This document shows positions 40,380-47,813 of a stretch of 64,000 nt of DNA, one piece after another; within the stretch, counting starts at the first letter, position 1, and every line of letters begins with the position of its first letter. A program made the position numbers and the translations under genes. Under the pieces are notes generated by a model. That model did not search any database and was not told where the DNA came from. It worked only from the letters and a program-made list of their open reading frames with translations. The stretch is from JANQOH01 sp965201115 (GTDB lineage: Bacteria > Pseudomonadota > Alphaproteobacteria > UBA7887). The stretch spans positions 558,001 through 622,000 of the forward strand of contig OZ241745.1 in assembly GCA_965201115.1 (NCBI GenBank). The letters run 5' to 3'.

Positions 40380-41891
40380 CTATCCGAACAGCAGCGCGTC
40401 CGCGCCGCCGAGCGCCTCGACGAAGGCGTCGACGTCGTTGAACTGGCCCGTGTCCATGTCGAAGAGATTGGCCGGAATCGCGGCGGCCATGGAGATCTTC
40501 AGGTTGTGCTGGCCCGATATGTTCCGGCCGGGGTCGGGCTGGCTGGGCGCGCCGAACTGGATGCTCACCGATTCGTTGTCGTCCCGGTCCAGCGTCCGCA
40601 GCGCCAGATTGGCGTTGCTGTCGAGATCGAACGCCGCCTTGAACTCCGCCAGCGTGTCGATGCGGTTCGCGCCCGTATTCGCGTCGATGAACCGGATCCG
40701 GTCGCCTTGCGCCCGGTTGAAATCGAGGATCGAATCGTCGCCGCCGACTCCCGTCCAGCTGTCGGGGAGGCCGCCCGCCGAACTGTCGAAGCGGTACACG
40801 AACACATCCGCCCCGTCGCCGCCGGTCATGGCGTCGTCGTGCGCGCCGCCGTCGAGGAGGTCGTTGCCGCCCATCCCGTTCAGCGTGTCGCTCCCGGCCA
40901 TCCCGGTCAGCGCGTCGGCGCCGGCCGTGCCGTTGAGCGTGTTGGCGTCATCGTCGCCGCGGACCTGGTTCAGCCCCGTGATCGCGATGCGCAGCGCCGC
41001 CGCGGCCTCGGGGTTCGCCGCCGCGCGCACGGTGACGTCGAGCGCCGGGTTGCCCTCGAAATCCAGCTCGGCGCCGGCCTTCAGGCGCAGCTCGGTCCCG
41101 TCGTCGCTCAGCTCGAACAGCGCCGCGTCGGCGCCCGCGAGCTCCAGCCCGCGCGGCCCGCCGTCGACGTCGCTCACGGCGATGTCCGCCACCTTCCGCG
41201 CCGCGGAGGTGTCGGCGTCTTCCTGCAGCGACGTCACGGTGGCCGACAACATGACCGCGTGCGGCGCGTCGTCCACCGGCGACACGGTCACGCTCAGCGT
41301 CGCGGTATCGGATTGCGCCTCCTCGTCGTCCTCGACGCGCAGCATGAAACTGTCGGACGTCGTTTCGCCGCCGTCGTGGACATAGACGACCTCGCCGGCT
41401 GCGAGTTGCGCCTGCGTGAAGCTGGTTATCGCCGTGCCCGGCGCCGAGGCCAGCGCGATGCGCCCGTTTTCCGGCGCCGCGGTGACCCGCCAGGTCAGTT
41501 GCCCGGCCCCGTCGGCCGCGTTCGGGTCGGCGGCGGACAAGTCCTCGGTCTTCAGCGCGAGATTCCCGCCCTCGGCGAGTTCGATGGCGCGATCGCCGGA
41601 AAACGCCGGCGGCTGGTTGGGTTCGGGCGCCGGCGCGGGCTCCGCCGGCATGCTGCTGCCCTTGGGGCCGCCGCACGCGGCGAGAATCGGCGCCAACGCG
41701 AATACCGGCGCGACGGCGATTCCGCGCTCCGGCGCCGCGCGCCCGGCGGTTTCGGCCAGCCGCCGCAACCGCGTTACCAGCGCCTCCGGCGGGAGGGTCT
41801 GTTCGTCGCGTAACGCCTTGTCGCCAAGGCCGTTTACGCTATTCTGCCGCGGGGGGGGGGGGGGGGGGGCATATTCTTGTACCGTGGTCAT
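40380..41891 (-). CDS. Cadherin-like RTX protein with internal lipobox-like segment; poly-G tract near start
   Basis: 503 residues. After ~55 residues there is a hydrophobic stretch APVFALAPILAACGG, which resembles a lipobox but is far from the N-terminus. Then come cadherin/VCBS-like beta domains (two, ~95-330), RTX repeats (GGNDLLDGG type, ~330-375), and the C-terminal export module ending ALLFG. Function is likely adhesion or surface attachment; no catalytic motif is seen. GGAG precedes ATG 41891. Codons 8-14 lie in a run of 19 identical bases (encoding six prolines), so one-base slippage would switch the frame. The closest relative is the 794-residue protein at 47814. Confidence 0.8.
   Translation of the reverse strand: MTTVQEYAPPPPPPRQNSVNGLGDKALRDEQTLPPEALVTRLRRLAETAGRAAPERGIAVAPVFALAPILAACGGPKGSSMPAEPAPAPEPNQPPAFSGDRAIELAEGGNLALKTEDLSAADPNAADGAGQLTWRVTAAPENGRIALASAPGTAITSFTQAQLAAGEVVYVHDGGETTSDSFMLRVEDDEEAQSDTATLSVTVSPVDDAPHAVMLSATVTSLQEDADTSAARKVADIAVSDVDGGPRGLELAGADAALFELSDDGTELRLKAGAELDFEGNPALDVTVRAAANPEAAAALRIAITGLNQVRGDDDANTLNGTAGADALTGMAGSDTLNGMGGNDLLDGGAHDDAMTGGDGADVFVYRFDSSAGGLPDSWTGVGGDDSILDFNRAQGDRIRFIDANTGANRIDTLAEFKAAFDLDSNANLALRTLDRDDNESVSIQFGAPSQPDPGRNISGQHNLKISMAAAIPANLFDMDTGQFNDVDAFVEALGGADALLFG
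41851..41869. repeat. 19-nt homopolymeric G tract within an RTX gene
   Basis: Nineteen consecutive G on the plus strand (C on the coding strand), starting seven codons into the RTX gene. No other homopolymer this long is seen in the window. Confidence 0.9.
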
Positions 41892-42026
41892 GGCGGTGTC
41901 TCCGTCATCCGGCGGGGCGCCCGCGGCCGCAAGCCGCCGCGGGCAAGGTATCGACGCAGGCGCCGTTATACCCCCCTATACCCCCCGCCGCAACACGCCG
42001 CGAAATTTTTTCCGCCGCCCCCAAAA

Positions 42027-42257
42027 CCCCGCCGAAGGCGGGCCCCGGGACCGCGGGCTTCCAGCCCGCACGTTTCCGCAAGCCGCGGCGTTCGCCATGG
42101 AAACACAGTCTTTGCGCCCCCTCCGCCCGCCGGCGTTCGCGGGGGTCGAGACGTGCGGGCGCCCAGAAAGCGGCCCCGCGCCTTCCCCGGCGCCATCCCG
42201 CCCGGCGGAAACGTGCGGGCTGGAAGCCCGCGGTCCCGGGCCCCGCCTTCGGCGGGG
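42027..42257. repeat. Dispersed palindromic element
   Basis: Outer hairpins near CCCCGCCGAAGGCGGG and CCCCGCCTTCGGCGGGG; inner hairpins GCGGGCTTCCAGCCCGC and GCGGGCTGGAAGCCCGC. The core carries GCCATGGAAACACAGTCT, close to the core at 33.8-34.2 kb. The ~130 bp between it and the upstream gene contain no gene. Confidence 0.85.
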
Positions 42258-42273
42258 TTGAAACGTGCAAGCG

Positions 42274-44835
42274 TTACCCGAACAAGAGCGCATCCGCGCC
42301 GCCAAGCGCGGCGATGAGGGCGTCGACGTCGTGGAACTCGCCGGTGAGGGGGTCGAACAGCGCCGGGTCGAGGGCCGCCGCCGGATAGATATCCAGCCCC
42401 GCCGCCCCGCCCCCGCCGAACGCGAGCGCTATCGCCTCGGCGCCGGCGCCGTCGAGCGCCCGCCGGGCGCCGCCGGGATGCGCGGAAAAATCGAACGCCG
42501 CGCGGAACCCGGCAAGCGTATCCACCCGCCCGGCCCCCGAAGCCGCATCCACGAAGCGAATGCGATCCCCCTCGCCGGGGTTGAAATCGAGGATCGCATC
42601 GACCGTCCCGTCGCCTTCCCAGGCCGCGGGCGGCGCGCCGTTCGCGCTGTCGAAGCGATAGACGAAGAGATCGGCGCCGCCGGTCCCCTCCGCAACGCGG
42701 CTCCCGCCGTCCGCGGGCCAGCTCTGCGACTCCGCCCACGCCCGGAACGCGCTCGCCGGCATGTCGCGCCCGTCGCCCAGGCGGTAGCGGTTCGCCGACG
42801 CGGCCTCTATCTCCACGACCGCGCCGTTCTCCAGCTCGACGACGAACGCGCCGCGCCGGTTCGCAAAGCCGGAAATCTCCGCCCCGTCGTCGAAAATCAC
42901 GAGGTTCGCCCCGGAAAGATCGGCAATTACCGCATCGCGGCTCTGAAAGCGCGTAATCCGGTAGATATCGCCGCCCCGCCCGCCATCGGAAAAGACTTCC
43001 ATATCGTAGCCGAACGCGAAGACGTCGACGCCGGGATTGCCGTTGGCGAATACCGTGCCCGTTCCCTCCGCCGCTTCCTCCGCCGCCTCCGGCGGGGCGG
43101 CGTCGGCGATAACCGTGTAACCGTCGTTTTCCTCGATCAGCGCCAGGAATCCCGCCGCGCCGAGCGCGGCGCCGGCGACGGGCTCCGCCGCGAAGCGGAA
43201 CGCGCCGGCCGCCTCAGCCGCGATCTCCACCGTCGCGCCGCCCGCCAGTTCGACATAAAGCGCGTCTTCCCCAAGCCGCGCGCTTTCGATCCTCGCGCCA
43301 TCGTCGAACGCGAGGACATTCGCGCCATCGCCGTCCGACAGGGTTACGCGGTTGGATAATCCCGGCAAGACAATGTAGTAGTCATCGCCGCCGCCGCCGT
43401 CGGCGAGTATCTCCAGATTGCCGCCGAGGACGATAACGTTGTCTTCGTCTCCCCCGCCCCCGACGAACAGTTCGAGCGCGCCCTCCGGGGCGGCCGGGGG
43501 CGGAGGCGGCGCCGGCGGCAGCGTGCGCACGGCCCTGTCGCCCTCGAACCGGATCGTCTCGATTTCGCGCAGCGTGTCCGTTCCCTCCGGCGCCCCGGCG
43601 CGCAAATCGGCGACCGTCGTTACGCCATCGCTCGTGACGATACGGTAAAACGCCGCGCCGCCGGCGAAAACCGCCGTATCGTTTCCCGGGCCGCCGATCA
43701 GAAGGTCATCGCCGCCGCGGCCCCGCAGGCTGTCGTCTCCGCCCCCGCCCCTGAGCGTGTTGCCGGCGTCGTTGCCGACGATGACGTCGTCTCCGGCCCC
43801 GCCGCGCGCGTTCTCGATAACCGTGCCGGGGCCGATAAACAGATTGCCCTTCAGACCGTTGACGTCGGAAACGCGGGTCGGCGCGGTTGCGCCGGCGGTC
43901 TCGGCGCGCAAATCTATCCGCTGGTCCGCCGCCACGGTGCGAAGGTCGATCGTGTCGATCCCGCCATTGTCGTATATCGTCAACGTAACCGGCCCGGCGT
44001 AGGAAAGCCAGCCGTCGAGATGTCCCCCCGCGTTGGAGCCGTACCCATAGACCGTGTCGCCGGCGCGAATGTTCGTGGGGGCGCCGTAGAGGCGCTGGAT
44101 CGCGACGATATCCGCCACCATCGGCGTGAGGTGATGGGCGTACGACGCTCCCGCGGCCCGGGTATCGGTGCTTTGGTGCTGAGCGTAATACGACATGAGC
44201 GTTGCCTGCCAGCTGTCGTTCCGGTAATGGGCGCCCGTTTCGTAAGGCAGGCGGGTGGTGTAATTGCCCGCGTGGCCGAGCCCCAGCGCGTGGCCGATCT
44301 CATGGATATAGGTTCGGAAGGGATAGCTGTCGAAATTGCTCCCGAACCTGGATAACCAGGAGACATGGACATTGATCCTGGCGGAGATTGTCACGCCTCC
44401 GCTGTAGGACGCGGAGGCAAACGCGCCCTCTTCGTCGTCGTCGAACTTTATGTCGGCGTTTTTTGTCGTCTCCGCGAACCGCAGGCCGGTTACGCCCTCC
44501 CAGGCGGAAAGCGCGGCGCGCGCGAGCCTCTGGCCCTCCGGGGTCAGGCTTTCGACGTCGACGGTCAACGTCTCGCCCGCGCGCACGGCGAAATTGTGCG
44601 GCGCGCCCCCCCTGGCCTCCCAATATCCCCGGGTCAGATAGTCGGCGATTTGCGCGTATGTATACGTTTCGTCGTGCATCGCCGCGGTCCTCGCGCCGAC
44701 CGGGGCGCCGCCCGCGCTTTCGCCGGCCGCGATGGCGGAAAACGACAGGAACCGATCCTGCCGTTCGCCGGCGCCGTCGGGCGGCTCGGGCCGAAACCCG
44801 GCGCGCCCCCGGTCGGCAGGTCCGTTATCGGTCAT
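42274..44835 (-). CDS. Serralysin-type RTX metalloprotease, copy A
   Basis: 853 residues. The catalytic domain starts near residue 55 (DETYTYAQIADYLTRGYW, the serralysin start). The zinc motif HEIGHALGLGH has His178, Glu179, His182 and His188, and the Met-turn is TLMSYY (Met214). Next are the serralysin C-domain with RTX repeats (GGAGDDVIVGNDAGNTLRGGGGDDSLRG etc., ~345-395), two copies of a ~110-residue Gly/Asp-rich beta domain (~440-700), and the ~110-residue export module ending ALLFG. The secreted zinc protease would fold on calcium outside the cell. GGAG lies 10 nt before the ATG. It is nearly identical at DNA level to copy B over the C-terminal three quarters. Confidence 0.92.
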   Translation of the reverse strand: MTDNGPADRGRAGFRPEPPDGAGERQDRFLSFSAIAAGESAGGAPVGARTAAMHDETYTYAQIADYLTRGYWEARGGAPHNFAVRAGETLTVDVESLTPEGQRLARAALSAWEGVTGLRFAETTKNADIKFDDDEEGAFASASYSGGVTISARINVHVSWLSRFGSNFDSYPFRTYIHEIGHALGLGHAGNYTTRLPYETGAHYRNDSWQATLMSYYAQHQSTDTRAAGASYAHHLTPMVADIVAIQRLYGAPTNIRAGDTVYGYGSNAGGHLDGWLSYAGPVTLTIYDNGGIDTIDLRTVAADQRIDLRAETAGATAPTRVSDVNGLKGNLFIGPGTVIENARGGAGDDVIVGNDAGNTLRGGGGDDSLRGRGGDDLLIGGPGNDTAVFAGGAAFYRIVTSDGVTTVADLRAGAPEGTDTLREIETIRFEGDRAVRTLPPAPPPPPAAPEGALELFVGGGGDEDNVIVLGGNLEILADGGGGDDYYIVLPGLSNRVTLSDGDGANVLAFDDGARIESARLGEDALYVELAGGATVEIAAEAAGAFRFAAEPVAGAALGAAGFLALIEENDGYTVIADAAPPEAAEEAAEGTGTVFANGNPGVDVFAFGYDMEVFSDGGRGGDIYRITRFQSRDAVIADLSGANLVIFDDGAEISGFANRRGAFVVELENGAVVEIEAASANRYRLGDGRDMPASAFRAWAESQSWPADGGSRVAEGTGGADLFVYRFDSANGAPPAAWEGDGTVDAILDFNPGEGDRIRFVDAASGAGRVDTLAGFRAAFDFSAHPGGARRALDGAGAEAIALAFGGGGAAGLDIYPAAALDPALFDPLTGEFHDVDALIAALGGADALLFG

Positions 44836-44870
44836 CGCGCACTACTCCATACGCCCGCGAACGAGCGCAA

Positions 44871-44887
44871 CCCCGCCGAAGGCGGGG
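44871..44887. other. Single hairpin at a site that holds a full palindromic element in the paralogous gap
   Basis: Only CCCCGCCGAAGGCGGGG is present here. The flanks (GAGCGCAA before, TTGCCGCGAGTCGACATC after) are identical to the flanks of the 219-bp element at 47558-47776. It is either an empty site or an excision/deletion product. Confidence 0.8.
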
Positions 44888-44924
44888 TTGCCGCGAGTCG
44901 ACATCGACAAGCCAACGAACACCG

Positions 44925-47522
44925 CTACACGAACTCCAGCGCGCCCGCGCCGCCAAGCGCAGCGATGAAGGCGTCGACGTCGTGGAACTCGCCGGTGAGG
45001 GGGTCGAACAGCGCCGGGTCGAGGGGCGCCGCCGGATAGATATCCAGCCCCGCCGCCCCGCCCCCGCCGAACGCGAGCGCTATCGCCTCGGCGCCGGCGC
45101 CGTCGAGCGCCCGCCGGGCGCCGCCGGGATGCGCGGAAAAATCGAACGCCGCGCGGAACCCGGCAAGCGTATCCACCCGCCCGGCCCCCGAAGCCGCATC
45201 CACGAAGCGAATGCGATCCCCCTCGGCAGGGTTGAAATCGAGGATCGCGTCGACCGTCCCGTCCCCTTCCCAGGCCGCGGGCGGCGCGCCGTTCGCGCTG
45301 TCGAAGCGATAGACGAAGAGATCGGCGCCGCCGGTCCCCTCCGCAACGCGGCTCCCGCCATCCGCCGGCCAGCTCTGCGACTCCGCCCACGCCCGGAACT
45401 CGCTCGCCGGCATGTCGCGCCCGTCGCCCAGGCGGTAGCGGTTCGCCGACGCGGCCTCTATCTCCACGACCGCGCCGTTCTCCAGCTCGACGACGAACGC
45501 GCCGCGCCGGTTCGCAAAACCGGAAATCTCCGCCCCGTCGTCGAAAATCACGAGGTTCGCGCCGGAAAGATCGGAAATTACCGCATCGCGGCTCTGAAAG
45601 CGCGTAATCCGGTAGATATCGTCCCCCCGCCCGCCATCGGAAAAAACTTCCATATCGTAGCCGAACGCGAAGACGTCGACGCCGGGATTGCCGTTGGCGA
45701 ATACCCTGCCCGTTCCCGCCTCCTCCGCTTCCTCCTCCACTTCCGGCGGGGCGGCGTCGGCGATAACCGTGTAGCCGTCGTTTTCCTCGATCAGCGCCAG
45801 GAATCCCGCCGCGCCGAACGCGGCGCCGGCGACGGGCTCCGCCGCGAAGCGGAACGCATCGGCCGCCTCCGCCGCGATCTCCACCGTCGCGCCGCCCGCC
45901 ATGTCGATATAAAGCGCTCCCTCTTCCAGCCGCGCGCTTTCGATCCTCGCGCCATCGTCGAACGCGAGGACATTCGCGCCATCGCCGTCGGCCAGGGTTA
46001 CGCGGTTCGACAACCCCGGCAAGACAATGTAATAGTCATCGCCGCCGCCGCCGTCGGCAAGGATCTCCAGATTGCCGCCGAGGACGATGACGTTGTCTTC
46101 GTCTCCCCCGCCCCCGACGAACAGTTCGAGCGCGCCCTCCGGGGCGGCCGGGGGCGGGGGCGGCGCCGGCGGCAGCGTGCGCACGGCCCTGTCGCCTTCG
46201 AAGCGGATCGTCTCGATTTCGCGCAGCGTGTCCGTTCCCTCCGGCGCCCCGGCGCGCAAATCGGCGACCGTTGTCGCTCCGCCATCGGTGACGATCCTGT
46301 AAAACGCCACGCTGCCGGGGAAAACCGCCGTATCGTTGCCCGGGCCGCCGATCAGAAGGTCATCGCCGCCGCGGCCCCGCAGGCTGTCGTCTCCGCCCCC
46401 GCCCCTGAGCGTGTTGCCGGCGTCGTTGCCGACGATGACGTCGTCTCCGGCCCCGCCGCGCGCGTTCTCGATAACCGTGCCGGGGCCGATAAGCAGATTG
46501 CCTTTCAAGCCCTTGGCGTCGGAGACGCGGGTCGGCGCGGTTGCGGCGGCGGTCTCGGCGCGCAGATCGATCCGCTGGTCCGCCGCCACGGTGCGGAGGT
46601 CGATCGTGTCGATCCCGCCATTGTCGTATATCGTCAACGCGACCGGCCAGGTCCAGGACAGCCAGCCGTCGAGATAGCCCCCCGTGTTGGAGCCGTACCC
46701 ATAGACCGTGTCGCCGGCGCGAATGTTCGTCGGGGCGCCGTAGAGGCGCTGGATGGCGACGATATCCGCCGGCATCGGCGTGACCGGCCAGGCGTACGAC
46801 GCCCCCGCGGCGCGGGTATGGGGGTTTTCGCGCTGGTCGAAATACGACATGATCGTCGCCTGCCAGCTGTCGTTCCGGTAATGGGCGTCCGTTTCGTAGT
46901 CCGCCGTGTTGTTGTAATCTCCCGCGTGGCCGAGCCCCAGCGCGTGGCCGATCTCATGTATATAGACATACAAGGCATAACTGTCGTAGCCGGTCCCGAA
47001 CCTGAAGAAATACGAGGCGGAGATATCGATTCTGGAGGCGATTATCGCGCCGTACTCTTCGCCGGCGCCGGGGATGTTGTAGGTAACGCTGGCCTCTCCC
47101 CCCCCCGGCAGGGTATCGTCGAACTCTATGTCGGCGTCTTCCGTCGTCTCCACGAACCGCAGGCCGGTCGCGGCCTCCCACGCCGACAGCGCCGCGCGCG
47201 CAAACCTCTGGCCCGCCGGGGTCAGCTCTTCGATATCGACCGACAACGTCGTCAACGTCTCGCCGAAGCGCGCGGGGAAGAACTTGTGCGGAAAACTGGG
47301 CGCGGTCCAGTATCCCTGGGTCAGATAATCGGCGATCTGCGCGTACGTATAGGTTTCGTCGTGCGTCGACGCGCTTGTCGCGCGGCTCGGCGCGCCGCCC
47401 GCGCCTTCGCCGGCCATGACGGCGGAGAAGGACAGGAACCGATCCTGCCGTTCGCCGGCGTCGTCGAAAGGCTCGGGCCGAAACCCGGCGCCCCCCCGGT
47501 CGGCAGGTCCGTTATCGATCAT
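44925..47522 (-). CDS. Serralysin-type RTX metalloprotease, copy B
   Basis: 865 residues with the same architecture as copy A. Zinc motif HEIGHALGLGH has His189, Glu190, His193 and His199; Met-turn TIMSYF (Met225); RTX repeats (~358-408), two ~110-residue beta domains and the export module. The region from the RTX repeats onward is almost identical to copy A, while the prodomain/catalytic N-terminal part (about residues 70-185) differs strongly. The last residues (ALEFV) and the 3' flank instead match the neighbouring 794-residue gene, suggesting recombination between 3' ends. Substrate range may differ from copy A. Confidence 0.92.
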   Translation of the reverse strand: MIDNGPADRGGAGFRPEPFDDAGERQDRFLSFSAVMAGEGAGGAPSRATSASTHDETYTYAQIADYLTQGYWTAPSFPHKFFPARFGETLTTLSVDIEELTPAGQRFARAALSAWEAATGLRFVETTEDADIEFDDTLPGGGEASVTYNIPGAGEEYGAIIASRIDISASYFFRFGTGYDSYALYVYIHEIGHALGLGHAGDYNNTADYETDAHYRNDSWQATIMSYFDQRENPHTRAAGASYAWPVTPMPADIVAIQRLYGAPTNIRAGDTVYGYGSNTGGYLDGWLSWTWPVALTIYDNGGIDTIDLRTVAADQRIDLRAETAAATAPTRVSDAKGLKGNLLIGPGTVIENARGGAGDDVIVGNDAGNTLRGGGGDDSLRGRGGDDLLIGGPGNDTAVFPGSVAFYRIVTDGGATTVADLRAGAPEGTDTLREIETIRFEGDRAVRTLPPAPPPPPAAPEGALELFVGGGGDEDNVIVLGGNLEILADGGGGDDYYIVLPGLSNRVTLADGDGANVLAFDDGARIESARLEEGALYIDMAGGATVEIAAEAADAFRFAAEPVAGAAFGAAGFLALIEENDGYTVIADAAPPEVEEEAEEAGTGRVFANGNPGVDVFAFGYDMEVFSDGGRGDDIYRITRFQSRDAVISDLSGANLVIFDDGAEISGFANRRGAFVVELENGAVVEIEAASANRYRLGDGRDMPASEFRAWAESQSWPADGGSRVAEGTGGADLFVYRFDSANGAPPAAWEGDGTVDAILDFNPAEGDRIRFVDAASGAGRVDTLAGFRAAFDFSAHPGGARRALDGAGAEAIALAFGGGGAAGLDIYPAAPLDPALFDPLTGEFHDVDAFIAALGGAGALEFV

Positions 47523-47557
47523 CGCGCGCTACTCCATACGCCCGCGAACGAGCGCAA

Positions 47558-47776
47558 CCCCGCCGAAGGCGGGGCCCGGGACCGCGGGCTTCCAGCCCGC
47601 ACGTTGCCGCAAGGCGCGAACGCCGCCGGGAAGGCGCGGGCCCGCTTCCTGGGCGCCCGCGCGTTTCCACTCGCCTCCATGCCGCCGATGTACCCGCCTG
47701 CCGCGGCGGCAGCGCGCCCTGCTGCGGAGACGTGCGGGCTGGAAGCCCGCGGTCCCGGGCCCCGCCTTCGGCGGGG
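47558..47776. repeat. Dispersed palindromic element, occupied site
   Basis: A 219-bp element with outer hairpins CCCCGCCGAAGGCGGGG and CCCCGCCTTCGGCGGGG and inner hairpins GCGGGCTTCCAGCCCGC and GCGGGCTGGAAGCCCGC. Its flanks are the same as those of the single hairpin at 44871-44887. Confidence 0.9.
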
Positions 47777-47813
47777 TTGCCGCGAGTCGACATCGACAAG
47801 CCAACGAACACCG

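Noticed and set aside
37827..41813. Open frame of 1328 residues on the plus strand
   Set aside because: Antisense to the giant protease and the RTX gene; no recognisable domain.
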